The notes: generated by a model from the sequence alone, not told the origin. DNA of 64,000 bases from Mesorhizobium sp. Root102 (GCF_001425625.1 NZ_LMCP01000012.1:312620-376619); one strand, 5' to 3'; shown: positions 1-9,073, counted from the stretch's first letter. Program-made: numbers and translations.

Positions 1-137
1 ACCATCTTGAAAGCCGGCAGTATGAGGTGGCGGCCGATCTGCTTCGCATCCACCTGCGGCTCTCCCGCAACCAGCGACCGCAAGCGGCCAGTCGGGGGGC
101 TCCCGCCCTGTTCGGCATGATCAGCCGGCCGGATTGA
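1..137 (+). CDS. GntR-family regulator, C-terminal end (partial)
   Basis: An open frame enters from the left edge (first full codon at 3) and stops with TGA at 135-137. The last 44 residues contain the stretch YEVAADLLRIHLRLSR, which resembles the final helix of the FCD ligand-binding domain of GntR-type regulators, where an alanine-rich helix carries a conserved His. The stop lies 10 bases before the glycosyltransferase start, so this regulator may head or control that operon. Only the tail is visible, so the family call rests on one helix. Confidence 0.5.
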   Translation, partial: HLESRQYEVAADLLRIHLRLSRNQRPQAASRGAPALFGMISRPD

Positions 138-147
138 CGAGGATTAA

Positions 148-1431
148 TTGACGCGTAAAGCCAGCCCGACCATCGCGCTGTTCCCCGAAGCCAGTTTCGG
201 CGCGGCGTTGAATTGCGTCGGCATCGCGCAGGCATTGCGTGCCAAGGGAGCCCGGCCTGTCTTCATCTGTCATGCCGGCTTCTCCGGCGTCTTTGCCGAC
301 TATGGTTTCCAGGAATACCAGCTGCCGACCGACGAGCCGCTGAGCGACAGCGAACGGCAGAGCTATTGGCAGGCCTTCGTGCGCCGCCATCTACCGCATT
401 TCAGGCTGAGCCCGATCGACCAGCTGGAAACCTATGTCGCGCCGACCTGGCAAGCGATTGTCGACACCGCGGTCAATGCCGAGGCGCCGCTGCGCCAATT
501 GCTGGCTCGGCTGAAGCCGGACGCGGTGGTGCTCGACAATGTCATCATGTTCCCGGCGATCGCCGCCGCCGGCTGCCCTTGGGTGCGCGTCGTCTCCTGC
601 GCCGAGACCGAGCTGCCGGACGCGCAGGTGCCGCCCTATCTGTCGGGCCTTGGCGTGGATGACCCGCAACGCGCCGCGTTCGAGGCCCGCTATCTCACGG
701 CCTCGGCACCGGCGCATGACCGCTTCAACCGCTTTCGGATGGATGCCGGCCTGGCGCCGCTGCCGAAGGGCCTGTTCCTGGAGACGTCAGCCGACCTTAA
801 TCTGCTGCTGACGCCTTCGATCGTGCGCCGCAAGCGCGCCGAACCGCTCGACCCGGACCGCTTCGTCTATCTCGAAGGCTGCGTGCGTTCGGAAGGGCCG
901 TTCGAGGTGCCTGTTTTTCCGCGCAATGGCGGGCCGCTGGTCTATGTCAGCTTCGGCAGCCTGGGCGCCATGGATGTCGGCCTGATCGAGCGGATGCTGG
1001 CGGTGTTCGACAGGCTTCCGGCGCGGTTCATCGTCAACGCCGGCGGCCTGCGCGACGCCTACCGCGCGGTGCCCGACAACGTCTACCTCGACGCATGGTT
1101 TCCGCAGCCTTCGGTGGTGGCGAAATCCGACCTGTTCATCCATCACGGCGGCAACAACAGCTTTTGTGAAGCGCTGCGCTTCGGCGTGCCGTCGCTGATC
1201 ATGCCGTATTGCTGGGATGGACACGACAATGCGCGCCGCGCCGTGGAGACCGGCGTCGGTGACCATATCGGCCGTGACGCCTGGACCGAAGGAGTATTGG
1301 AGAAAGCCATTCTCGGCCTGCTGGCCGACGAAGCCATGCGCGCCCGCCTCAGGGACAATGCAATCCAAATGGCGCTGAAACCCGGAACGGATGTGGCCGC
1401 GCAAGCCATACTCTCTCTGATACGGACATGA
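148..1431 (+). CDS. GT1-like glycosyltransferase (UGT/MGT type)
   Basis: A 427-residue protein expected to transfer a sugar from a nucleotide-sugar donor to a small acceptor. The C-terminal half has the donor-site pattern of UGT/MGT enzymes: HHGGNNSFCEALRFGVPSL around residue 331, then a WDGHDNA segment close to the usual D-Q donor motif. The N-terminal half starts with the Rossmann pattern ALFPEASFGAALNCVGIAQ typical of these proteins. The start is TTG, with GAGG five bases upstream. Its stop overlaps the next start as ATGA, so it is translationally coupled to a glutamine-synthetase-like gene. The acceptor is unknown; the coupling suggests an amine or amino-acid derivative, which is inference. 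Confidence 0.8.
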   Translation: MTRKASPTIALFPEASFGAALNCVGIAQALRAKGARPVFICHAGFSGVFADYGFQEYQLPTDEPLSDSERQSYWQAFVRRHLPHFRLSPIDQLETYVAPTWQAIVDTAVNAEAPLRQLLARLKPDAVVLDNVIMFPAIAAAGCPWVRVVSCAETELPDAQVPPYLSGLGVDDPQRAAFEARYLTASAPAHDRFNRFRMDAGLAPLPKGLFLETSADLNLLLTPSIVRRKRAEPLDPDRFVYLEGCVRSEGPFEVPVFPRNGGPLVYVSFGSLGAMDVGLIERMLAVFDRLPARFIVNAGGLRDAYRAVPDNVYLDAWFPQPSVVAKSDLFIHHGGNNSFCEALRFGVPSLIMPYCWDGHDNARRAVETGVGDHIGRDAWTEGVLEKAILGLLADEAMRARLRDNAIQMALKPGTDVAAQAILSLIRT

Positions 1432-2819
1432 ACGAAATGCCTGACAAAATCACGACGAACACCTCGCTCTCCAGCAGCAACGATCCCAGGAGCTGGCTGG
1501 CCCAGCACGGCATCAACGAGGTCGAGTGCCTGGTGCCCGACATGAACGGCGTGCTGCGCGGCAAGGCCTTGCCGACGGCCAAGTTCATCAAGGCGCTGGA
1601 AGACCGCGCGCTCTATCTGCCGAGCAGCGCTTTCCTGGTCAGTATCGACGGCCGTTATTCCGGCTCGGTCGACGAGGGTTTTGCCTATTCGGACCCGGAC
1701 ATGCGCATGGTGCCCGACGTTTCGGCGCTCTGCCTGGCGCCTGGCGCTGCTGCTGACAAGGCCTATGTCTTTGCCGATGCCTTCCATACGGACGACCGGC
1801 CATGGATGGCCTCGCCGCGCCATGTCCTGCGCGCCGTGCTCGATCTCTACGCCAAGCGCGGCTGGCGAGCGGTGGTGGCGCCCGAGGTGGAGTTCTATCT
1901 GACCGCGCCCAATCCCGATCCGGACCAGCCGCTGACCGCGCCGGTCGGCGCCAATGGCCGAGCCGAGACCGTGCAGCATCCCTATGACATGGCCGCGCTC
2001 GAGGAGTTCGAGCCGGTGATCCGCCGCATCTATGACTACGCGGCGGCGGCCGGATTGCCGCTCGATACGCTGATCCACGAATCGGGCACGGCGCAGCTGG
2101 AGATCAATTTCCTGCATGGCGACGCGCTGCCGCTGGCCGACAAGGTGCTGCTGTTCAAGCGGCTGACGCGCCAGGCTGCGCAGCAAAGCGGCATGCATGC
2201 CACCTTCATGGCCAAACCGATCGCCGCCCAGGCGGGAAGCTCGATGCATCTGCACATGTCGGTCATCGACGAGGCGGGCAAGACGCTGTTTGCCGGCAGC
2301 GACGATGCCGACACCGAGATGTTCGGCCATTTCATCGGCGGCCTGCAAAAGTATGTCCCCGAAATAATGCCGCTGTTTGCGCCGAACGTGAACTCGTTCC
2401 GCCGCATAAGGCCGAACCACAGTGCGCCGGCCAACATCGAGTGGTCGCACGACAACCGTTCCTGCGGCCTGCGCGTGCCGGCCGGTGGCCGCGCCGCTCG
2501 GCGGGTGGAGAACCGGCTTCCGGGTGCGGATTCCAATCCTTACCTGGCGATCGCCGGCTCGCTTCTCGCCGGCTATCTCGGCGTCGAACAGAGGCTGGCT
2601 CGGTCGCCGGAAGCCTCGGGCAACGCCTACAAGATCAAGAGCACGCTGCCGAAAACCATGGAGGAGGCGCTCGATCGCTTCGAGGCTTGCGACCCGGTGC
2701 GGGAACTGCTCGGCGAGGATTTCTTCCAGACCTATCTGCGCGTCAAGAGCGTCGAGCTCGACCTGTTCCAGGGTGTGGTGACGAGCTGGGAACGCGACCA
2801 CCTGCTGCTGAAGGTGTGA
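1428..2819 (+). CDS. Glutamine synthetase family ligase (gamma-glutamylamine synthetase-like)
   Basis: A 463-residue glutamine-synthetase-fold enzyme, expected to join glutamate to an amine using ATP. Visible hallmarks are the EVEFYL metal-binding strand, the HESGTAQLEIN block, the SSMHLHMSV histidine segment, NSFRRIRPNHSAP and the ARRVENRLPGADSNPYLA C-terminal block. The length and the FAD oxidase directly downstream fit a PuuA-like gamma-glutamylpolyamine synthetase better than GlnA. It overlaps the glycosyltransferase by ATGA and ends two bases before the oxidase start. The actual amine substrate cannot be read from the sequence. Confidence 0.85.
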   Translation: MNEMPDKITTNTSLSSSNDPRSWLAQHGINEVECLVPDMNGVLRGKALPTAKFIKALEDRALYLPSSAFLVSIDGRYSGSVDEGFAYSDPDMRMVPDVSALCLAPGAAADKAYVFADAFHTDDRPWMASPRHVLRAVLDLYAKRGWRAVVAPEVEFYLTAPNPDPDQPLTAPVGANGRAETVQHPYDMAALEEFEPVIRRIYDYAAAAGLPLDTLIHESGTAQLEINFLHGDALPLADKVLLFKRLTRQAAQQSGMHATFMAKPIAAQAGSSMHLHMSVIDEAGKTLFAGSDDADTEMFGHFIGGLQKYVPEIMPLFAPNVNSFRRIRPNHSAPANIEWSHDNRSCGLRVPAGGRAARRVENRLPGADSNPYLAIAGSLLAGYLGVEQRLARSPEASGNAYKIKSTLPKTMEEALDRFEACDPVRELLGEDFFQTYLRVKSVELDLFQGVVTSWERDHLLLKV

Positions 2820-2821
2820 TC

Positions 2822-4123
2822 ATGGCTTCCAGTTCTACGGGTTTCAATTCGGGCCTCGACATCGGCAAATCCTATTATGTCGCCACCGCCAATCCGGCGC
2901 CGGACCATCCGTCGCTCGTCGGCGATGTCGAAGCCGATCTGGTGGTGGTCGGAGGCGGCTGCACGGGGTTGTCCGCCGCCCTTCACGCTGCAGAGCGTGG
3001 GTTGAAGGTGGTGCTGCTCGAAGGTGGCAAGATCGGCTGGGGTGCTTCGGGCCGCAATGGCGGCCAGATGATTCCCGGCCTGCGCAAGGGCGCCAAGGGC
3101 CTGGTCAAGCTCTACGGTCCCGAACGGGCAAAGGCGCTGTTCGATCTCGCCTTCGAGGCACGCGGGCTGGTGCTCGACATCATCGAGCGCCACGCCATCG
3201 ATTGCGATCTCAGGCTGACCGGCCATCTGGTCGGCGCGGTCAACGGCTCCGACCTCAGAGACCTCGAGGAAGAGGCCGAGTGCCTGGCCGCGGTGATGAA
3301 GTTCCCGCATGCCGAAATCCTGTCGGCAGCGGAAGCCCGCGGCAAGGTCGACACGCCCTATCATGGGGCGATGTACGAGCCGCTCGGCGGCCACATGCAC
3401 CCGCTCAACTACACGCTCGGCCTCGCCCGCGCCGCGGCTGCTGCCGGCGTCACCATCCATGAGAATTCGGTCGCCGTGCGGCTGGAACGCGAGCCTTCGA
3501 TCCACGTCTCGACATCAAAGGGTTCGGTCCGGGCAAAACATGTCGTGCTGGCCGGCGATGCACTGCTCAATGGGCTGGAACCGCGCGTCAACAGCCGCAT
3601 CATGCCGGTCGGCAACTACATCGTCGCCACCGAGCCGCTGGAGGGCAAACGCAACGTCATTCCGGCCAATGTCGCGGTGTCCGACACCCGCTTCGTCGTC
3701 AACTATTACCGCATGTCGGCGGATGGGCGGCTGCTGTTCGGCGGCGGCGAGCGCTACACGCCGTCACCGCCGGCCGACATTGCCGGCTTCGTGCGGCCGC
3801 ACATGGAAGCCACCTTTCCGCAGCTGCAGGGCTGCCGTATCGATCATGCCTGGGGCGGGCTGGTGTCGGTGACGACGTCGCGGCTGCCGCATGTCGGGCA
3901 CTATGGCGAGGTCTATTTCGCGCATGGCTATTCCGGCAAGGGCGTCATCCTGTCGACGCTGTCTGGCAAGCTCCTGGCCGAAGCGATCACGGGTGACGCC
4001 ACGCGGCTCGACCTGTTCTCGACGCTGACTCCGATGCCGTTCCCGGGCGGCACGGCGCTGCGCGGCCCGCTCTATGTGCTCGGCATGCTTTGGTACGCGA
4101 TGCGCGACCGCATCAAGCATTGA
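2822..4123 (+). CDS. FAD-dependent amine oxidoreductase (DAO family, PuuB-like)
   Basis: A 433-residue DAO-fold flavoenzyme. The dinucleotide-binding motif VVVGGGCTGLSAALHAAERG is near residues 40-60 and is followed by GASGRNGGQ, a segment common in gamma-glutamylputrescine oxidases and related enzymes. The C-terminal HGYSGKGVILSTLSGK block closes the FAD site. The reading frame is open far upstream, but ATG 2822 is chosen because it follows the ligase stop by two bases and gives the usual family length. With the preceding ligase it can form a gamma-glutamylated amine oxidation route. The presence of a glycosyltransferase in the same operon is atypical for plain putrescine catabolism. Confidence 0.85.
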   Translation: MASSSTGFNSGLDIGKSYYVATANPAPDHPSLVGDVEADLVVVGGGCTGLSAALHAAERGLKVVLLEGGKIGWGASGRNGGQMIPGLRKGAKGLVKLYGPERAKALFDLAFEARGLVLDIIERHAIDCDLRLTGHLVGAVNGSDLRDLEEEAECLAAVMKFPHAEILSAAEARGKVDTPYHGAMYEPLGGHMHPLNYTLGLARAAAAAGVTIHENSVAVRLEREPSIHVSTSKGSVRAKHVVLAGDALLNGLEPRVNSRIMPVGNYIVATEPLEGKRNVIPANVAVSDTRFVVNYYRMSADGRLLFGGGERYTPSPPADIAGFVRPHMEATFPQLQGCRIDHAWGGLVSVTTSRLPHVGHYGEVYFAHGYSGKGVILSTLSGKLLAEAITGDATRLDLFSTLTPMPFPGGTALRGPLYVLGMLWYAMRDRIKH

Positions 4124-4136
4124 TGACGAAGGGTGG

Positions 4137-4907
4137 TTAGACGACGAAGAAATCCTCGATGCGCTGCCTGGCGCCAAGCAGCGCGGGCAGGATTTCCCGC
4201 TCCATCTCCGCGACGGAGAAGCGGGCGGACTGGGTCGAGACGTTGATCGCCGCGACCGTGCGTTCTGCCCGGTCGCGGATCGGCACGGCGATCGAGCGCA
4301 GGCCGAGTTCCAGTTCCTCGTCGACGATGGCAAAGCCGTCGGCCTTCGCCTTGCCGATGGCACCGGCCAGCAGTCTGATGTCGGTGATCGTCTTCGGCGT
4401 CCGCCTCTCGAAGGTCGCCTGGCCGAGGAATGCGTCCAATTCCTGAGGCGCCAGGCCGGCAAGCAGGATACGCCCCATCGAGGTGCAATAGGCCGGCAGC
4501 CCGGTGCCGACATCGAGCGACACGCTGAGGATGCGGCGGCCGGGAATACGGGCGACATAGACGACATCCTCGCCAGACAGGATCGCTGCCGAGCAGGCCT
4601 CGTTCAGTTGCGTTGCCACCGCGCGCATGATGGGGGCGGCGAAGGTCCATAGCGAGGCGCCACCGAGCCAGGTGCGGGCGAGCGTCAGCAGGCGTGGCGA
4701 CAGCGAAAACACGCGACCAGCCTGTGTCGCATAGCCGGTGGCGACAAGCGTCAGCAGAAAACGGCGGGCGCCGGCGCGGGTCAGGCCCGCCGCCTCGGCC
4801 ATTTCGGTCAGCGTCATCCCCGAGGGGTGCCGGGCTAGGATCTCCATGACGGCAAGGCCGCGCTCCAGCGAGCCGACGTGATCACGGGAGGGGGCCTCTT
4901 CGTCCAT
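4137..4907 (-). CDS. pcaR: IclR-family regulator of the beta-ketoadipate pathway (PcaR/PobR type)
   Basis: A 256-residue IclR regulator. Residues 8-75 form the N-terminal winged helix (SLERGLAVMEILARHPSGMTL, then LTRAGARRFLLTL). The rest is the effector-binding domain, with VSLDVGTGLPAYCTSMGR and ending in FFVV. The upstream frame is open, but ATG 4907 is preferred because GGAG sits five bases before it and the length matches the family. It is divergent from pcaI, and two inverted repeats lie between them. By analogy with rhizobial PcaR it probably activates pcaIJF in response to a pathway intermediate; the effector is inferred. Confidence 0.85.
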   Translation of the reverse strand: MDEEAPSRDHVGSLERGLAVMEILARHPSGMTLTEMAEAAGLTRAGARRFLLTLVATGYATQAGRVFSLSPRLLTLARTWLGGASLWTFAAPIMRAVATQLNEACSAAILSGEDVVYVARIPGRRILSVSLDVGTGLPAYCTSMGRILLAGLAPQELDAFLGQATFERRTPKTITDIRLLAGAIGKAKADGFAIVDEELELGLRSIAVPIRDRAERTVAAINVSTQSARFSVAEMEREILPALLGARQRIEDFFVV

Positions 4908-4939
4908 CTTGTCTCCACGGAACGGCATCGGCGTCGGGA

Positions 4940-5004
4940 TTGACTCCACGCTCTCGCTCAGCGTAGAAAGTATCGCATGCGAAACACATGTTCGCAATAC
5001 GAAC
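4940..5004 (+). promoter_or_regulatory. pcaIJF promoter with two IclR-type operator dyads
   Basis: The pcaR-pcaI intergenic region holds a plausible sigma-70 promoter, TTGACT (4940-4945), an 18-base spacer and TAGAAA (4964-4969). It is followed by two dyads. TCGCATGCGA at 4973-4982 is a perfect 10-base palindrome. GTTCG-CAATA-CGAAC at 4990-5004 is a perfect 5-5-5 inverted repeat. Two such sites between an IclR gene and its target operon fit PcaR binding. The start of transcription is not known. Confidence 0.6.
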
Positions 5005-5028
5005 TTTATCGAATCCGGAGCCGATGCG

Positions 5029-5886
5029 ATGGTCAAGTTCCTGCCGCTCAAACAGGCCGTTGCGGAGAATTTGAACGATGGTGACACGGTCGCCTTCGAG
5101 GGTTTTACCCATCTCATCCCGACGGCGGCGGCGCATGAGGCGATCCGCCAGGGGTTTCGCGACCTGACATTGATCCGCATGACTCCGGACCTGATCTACG
5201 ACCAGATGATCGGCATGGGCATGGCGAAGAAGATCGTCTTCTCCTATGTCGGCAATCCCGGCGTCGGCCTGCTGCGGCGCGCCCGTGATGCCATCGAGAA
5301 CGGCTTTCCCCGGTCGATCGAGATCGAGGAGCACAGCCATGCCGGCATGGCCAACGCCTATGAGGCAGGCGCGGCCGGTCTGCCCTGCGCGGTGTTTCGC
5401 GGCTATCGTGGGGCTGGGCTTGCGGTGGTCAATCCGAACATCAAGTCTGTCACCTGTCCGTTCACCGGCGAGGTGCTGGCGGCTGTTCCTTCGATCAGGC
5501 CTGATGTCACCTTCATCCATGCGCAGAAGGCCGACAGAAAAGGCAATGTGCTGGTCGAAGGCATCATCGGCATCCAGAAGGAAGCCGTGCTGGCGGCCAA
5601 ACGCGCGGTGGTGACGATCGAGGAAGTGGTCGACAATTTCGACGATCTGCACCCCAATTTGACCGTGCTGCCGCGCTGGACGATCGCGGCGATATCCGTC
5701 GTGCCCGGCGGTTCGCATCCGTCCTATGCGCATGGCTACTACGCGCGTGACAATGCCGCCTATCTGGAATGGGACGACATCGCCGCCGACCGCGAGAAAT
5801 TCCAGGCCTGGATGCAGGCCAACGTCATCGAGAAGAGCGCCGACGATTTCGAGGCCCGTGTAGAGCATCTGAGGAAAGCGGCATGA
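5029..5886 (+). CDS. pcaI: 3-oxoadipate CoA-transferase subunit A
   Basis: A 285-residue alpha subunit of a class I CoA-transferase that, with PcaJ, moves CoA from succinyl-CoA to 3-oxoadipate. The N-terminal LNDGDTVAFEGFTHLIPTAAAHEAIRQ and the central VGNPGVGLLRRARDAIENG resemble the CoA-binding subunit of this family. The frame is open to 4909, but ATG 5029 gives the expected start (MVKFLPLKQAV) and lies after the operator region. It overlaps pcaJ by ATGA. A glutaconate-type CoA-transferase would look similar; the pcaR and thiolase neighbours decide for the ketoadipate pathway. Confidence 0.87.
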   Translation: MVKFLPLKQAVAENLNDGDTVAFEGFTHLIPTAAAHEAIRQGFRDLTLIRMTPDLIYDQMIGMGMAKKIVFSYVGNPGVGLLRRARDAIENGFPRSIEIEEHSHAGMANAYEAGAAGLPCAVFRGYRGAGLAVVNPNIKSVTCPFTGEVLAAVPSIRPDVTFIHAQKADRKGNVLVEGIIGIQKEAVLAAKRAVVTIEEVVDNFDDLHPNLTVLPRWTIAAISVVPGGSHPSYAHGYYARDNAAYLEWDDIAADREKFQAWMQANVIEKSADDFEARVEHLRKAA

Positions 5887-6680
5887 GCGACAATCAGGAC
5901 TTTACTCCCAACGAGATGATGACCATCGCCGCCAGCCGCGCGCTGCGGAATGACGATGTCTGCTTTGTCGGCATCGGCGCGCCATCCGCGGCCTGCAATG
6001 TGGCGCGGCTGACGCATGCGCCTGACATCACCTTGATCTACGAGAGCGGCACGATCGGCACCGCGCCCGACGTGCTGCCGCTGTCGATCGGCGATGGCGA
6101 ATTGTGCGAGACCGCTATCACCACCGTCGCGGTGCCGGAGATGTTCCGCTACTGGCTGCAGGGCGGTCGCATCTCGATCGGCTTCCTTGGTGCGGCGCAG
6201 CTCGACAAGTTCGGCAACATCAACACCACCGTCATTGGCGACTATTTCCATCCCAAGACCAGACTGCCTGGCGGCGGCGGCGCGCCGGAGATCGCGACTT
6301 CGTCGAAGGAGATCTACATCACCATGGCGCAGACCAAACGCGGCATGGTCGAAAAGATCGACTTCTTCACCTCCTTCGGCCATGGCGAGGGGGGCGACCA
6401 TCGCAAGCGCCTTGGCATCGACACGGCAGGCCCGACGCTGCTGATCACCGACCTTGCCATCTGGAAGCCGGATCCGGTGAGCAAGGAATTCACCGTCGTG
6501 TCGCTGCATCCTGGCGTGACCCGCCAGCAGGTACAGGAGAGCTGTGGCTGGATCGTTAAGTTCGCCGAGGCGCTTGACGAAACGCCGGCGCCAAGCGAAC
6601 TCGAACTCAAGACATTGCGCGACCTGCAGGCCCGCACCAAGGCGGCGCATGAGGGAACCGGAAAAGCAAAGGCTGCATGA
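5883..6680 (+). CDS. pcaJ: 3-oxoadipate CoA-transferase subunit B
   Basis: A 265-residue beta subunit carrying the catalytic glutamate. The segment LIYESGTIG near residues 54-60 holds the Glu expected to form the acyl-CoA thioester intermediate, and GGGGAPEIATSSK is the glycine-rich loop typical of this subunit. ATG 5883 overlaps the pcaI stop as ATGA, so the subunits are translationally coupled. An upstream open extension to 5769 is inside pcaI and is not used. The stop TGA at 6678-6680 lies one base before pcaF. Confidence 0.87.
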   Translation: MSDNQDFTPNEMMTIAASRALRNDDVCFVGIGAPSAACNVARLTHAPDITLIYESGTIGTAPDVLPLSIGDGELCETAITTVAVPEMFRYWLQGGRISIGFLGAAQLDKFGNINTTVIGDYFHPKTRLPGGGGAPEIATSSKEIYITMAQTKRGMVEKIDFFTSFGHGEGGDHRKRLGIDTAGPTLLITDLAIWKPDPVSKEFTVVSLHPGVTRQQVQESCGWIVKFAEALDETPAPSELELKTLRDLQARTKAAHEGTGKAKAA

Positions 6681-6681
6681 C

Positions 6682-7887
6682 ATGGCCGAGGCCTTTATCT
6701 GCGATTACATCCGCACGCCGATCGGCCGCTTCGGCGGTTCGCTCTCTTCCGTGCGCGCCGACGATCTCGGCGCGATACCGCTGAGGGCATTGGTCGAACG
6801 CAATCCCGGCATCGACTGGCAGGCTGTCGACGATGTCGTCTATGGCTGCGCCAACCAGGCTGGCGAGGACAACCGCAACGTGGCACGCATGGCGCTGCTG
6901 CTGGCAGGGCTGCCCAAGGAGATCCCGGGCTCGACCGTCAATCGCCTGTGCGGCTCCGGCATGGATGCGCTGACCATCGCAGCTAGGGCCATCAGGGCCG
7001 GCGAAGCGGAGCTGTTGATCGCGGGCGGTGTGGAATCGATGAGCCGGGCGCCCTTCGTCATGCCCAAGGCCGACACGGCGTTCTCGCGCAACGCCGAGAT
7101 TTACGACACCACCATCGGATGGCGTTTCGTCAACCCGCTGATGAAGAAGCAATATGGCGTCGATTCGATGCCGGAAACCGGCGAGAACGTGGCGAAAGAG
7201 TTCGCCATCTCCCGCGCGGACCAGGACGCCTTTGCCGTGCGCAGCCAGGACAAGGCTGTCGCGGCACAGGCCAATGGAAGGCTGGCGAAGGAGATCGTCC
7301 CGGTGACGATCCCGCAGCGCAAGGGCGATGCGGTTGTCGTCTCCAAGGACGAGCATCCGCGCGCTGGCACAACAGTCGAGGCGTTGGCCAAGCTGCCAAC
7401 GCCGTTCCGGCAAGGCGGCACGGTGACGGCCGGCAATGCGTCCGGCGTCAATGATGGGGCGGCGGCGTTGATCGTTGCTTCCGAGGCGGCGGTCAAGAAA
7501 TACGGTCTGACGCCGATCGCCCGCATCCTCGGCGGTGCCGCCGCCGGTGTCGCGCCGCGCATCATGGGCATCGGCCCGGCGCCAGCGACGCAAAAACTGT
7601 GCGCGCGGCTCGGCCTGACGCCAAAACAGTTCGATGTCATCGAGCTCAACGAAGCCTTTGCCTCGCAAGGCATCGCCGTGCTGCGCCAGCTCGGCATTGC
7701 CGAGGACGCGGAACACGTCAACCCGAATGGCGGCGCCATTGCACTCGGCCATCCGTTGGGCATGTCGGGCGCCCGCATATCCGGCACCGCGGCGTTGGAG
7801 CTGCGTGAACGCGGCGGCCGCTACGGCCTGGCAACCATGTGCATCGGTGTCGGCCAGGGCATCGCGCTCGCGCTCGAACGGGTATGA
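6682..7887 (+). CDS. pcaF: 3-oxoadipyl-CoA thiolase
   Basis: A 401-residue thiolase that splits 3-oxoadipyl-CoA into succinyl-CoA and acetyl-CoA, the last step of the beta-ketoadipate pathway. The active-site Cys is in VNRLCGSGMDA near residue 90, the second block is NEAFASQGIAVL, and the C-terminal GHPLGMSGAR and CIGVGQGIAL hold the catalytic His and Cys. The length matches PcaF. ATG 6682 is chosen over upstream in-frame codons because it follows the pcaJ stop by one base and gives MAEAFICDYIRTPIG. A general acetyl-CoA acetyltransferase is the alternative, but the operon supports PcaF. Confidence 0.9.
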   Translation: MAEAFICDYIRTPIGRFGGSLSSVRADDLGAIPLRALVERNPGIDWQAVDDVVYGCANQAGEDNRNVARMALLLAGLPKEIPGSTVNRLCGSGMDALTIAARAIRAGEAELLIAGGVESMSRAPFVMPKADTAFSRNAEIYDTTIGWRFVNPLMKKQYGVDSMPETGENVAKEFAISRADQDAFAVRSQDKAVAAQANGRLAKEIVPVTIPQRKGDAVVVSKDEHPRAGTTVEALAKLPTPFRQGGTVTAGNASGVNDGAAALIVASEAAVKKYGLTPIARILGGAAAGVAPRIMGIGPAPATQKLCARLGLTPKQFDVIELNEAFASQGIAVLRQLGIAEDAEHVNPNGGAIALGHPLGMSGARISGTAALELRERGGRYGLATMCIGVGQGIALALERV

Positions 7888-8040
7888 TCGGCGGCCCTCG
7901 CCTGACCGGCTAAGATCAAGAATCCGGTGCGCGGTTAAATTTGACCATGTGGACAAAAGTCTATCGTCGTTCCATAGTTCCCCGTCTGAAATTTTCACGA
8001 ACAGCCGGCTCGACACGGCTGTCGAACAGAGGGGAATGCA

Positions 8041-9072
8041 ATGGAAAATCGCAAGAACGGATTCCAGATAAAGCGCGAAGGCCTTTCGCGACGCAATGTG
8101 CTGGAGCTGGGCGCACTTGGCCTTGCCGCAGCCATGCTGCCGGGCGCCGCCTTCGGCAAGGACAAGAAGCTGAAGGTGGCGGCGATCTTCGCCACGCCGA
8201 TCGAGGAGCCGTGGGACAACCAGATCCACGTCGCCTTGCAAAAGGCCGAGAAGGAACTCGGCATCGAGTACAAATGGTCCGAGAAGGTGCAGACGGCCGA
8301 TTTCAGCCGCGTCATGCGCGAATATGCGCAAGGCGGCTACCAGCTGGTGTTGGGCGATGCCTTCGCCGCCGAACGTGAATCGCGCCGCACGGCCAAGCAA
8401 TTCCCGAAGACCGCCTTCCTGTTCGGCTCCGGCGCCGGCCCGGCGGAACCGAATTTCGGCGTCTTCGACAACTGGATCCACGAGCCGGCCTATCTCTCGG
8501 GCATGATCGCCGGCAAGATGTCGAAGTCGGGCACGATTGGTGCCGTCGCGGCGATGGGCATCCCGGAGGTCAACCGGCTGGTCAACGCCTTCTTCGCCGG
8601 CGCCAAGGAGGTCAATCCCAACATCAAGAAGAAGGTCGCCTTCATCGGTTCCTTCTTCGATCCGCCAAAGGCCAAGGAAGCGGCGGTCGCGCAGATCGAC
8701 GCCGGTGTCGACGTCATCTACGCCGAGCGCTTCGGCGTCATCGAAGCGGCGGTGGACAAGAAGATCCTCGCCATCTCCAACATGTCCGACCAGTCGAGCC
8801 TCGGCCCCGACACGGTGATCACCGGCCCGGTCTGGGACATGTATCCGACGGTCGAGCAGGCGATCAAGCTGGTCAAGGCCGGCGTCTTCACCGCGCAGGA
8901 CTATGGCGACTTCTCGCGCATGGCCAAGGGCGGCTCGCATCTGGCGCCCTACCACAAGTTCGACAAGACGCTGCCCGCGGACGTCAAGGAGCTGGTCGAA
9001 AAGAAGAAGGCCGAGATTCTGGAAGGCAATTTCCGCGTCGACGTGGACGAGAACACGCCGGTTTCGGATTGA
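8041..9072 (+). CDS. BMP-family ABC transporter substrate-binding protein (purine nucleoside-like)
   Basis: A 343-residue periplasmic binding protein of the BMP/PnrA type, which usually binds nucleosides. The leader carries the twin-arginine motif SRRNVLEL, a hydrophobic stretch and AAFG, so Tat export is likely. The mature part starts KKLKVAAIFATPIEEPWDNQIH. A Shine-Dalgarno AGAGGGG lies just before ATG 8041. It is followed, after a 234-base palindromic element, by an ATPase and two permeases of the matching importer. The ligand is inferred from the family only. Confidence 0.85.
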   Translation: MENRKNGFQIKREGLSRRNVLELGALGLAAAMLPGAAFGKDKKLKVAAIFATPIEEPWDNQIHVALQKAEKELGIEYKWSEKVQTADFSRVMREYAQGGYQLVLGDAFAAERESRRTAKQFPKTAFLFGSGAGPAEPNFGVFDNWIHEPAYLSGMIAGKMSKSGTIGAVAAMGIPEVNRLVNAFFAGAKEVNPNIKKKVAFIGSFFDPPKAKEAAVAQIDAGVDVIYAERFGVIEAAVDKKILAISNMSDQSSLGPDTVITGPVWDMYPTVEQAIKLVKAGVFTAQDYGDFSRMAKGGSHLAPYHKFDKTLPADVKELVEKKKAEILEGNFRVDVDENTPVSD

Positions 9073-9073
9073 G

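Noticed and set aside
1143..2801. A 552-codon open frame on the minus strand
   Set aside because: It is antisense to the glycosyltransferase and glutamine-synthetase-like genes; no motif or ribosome site.
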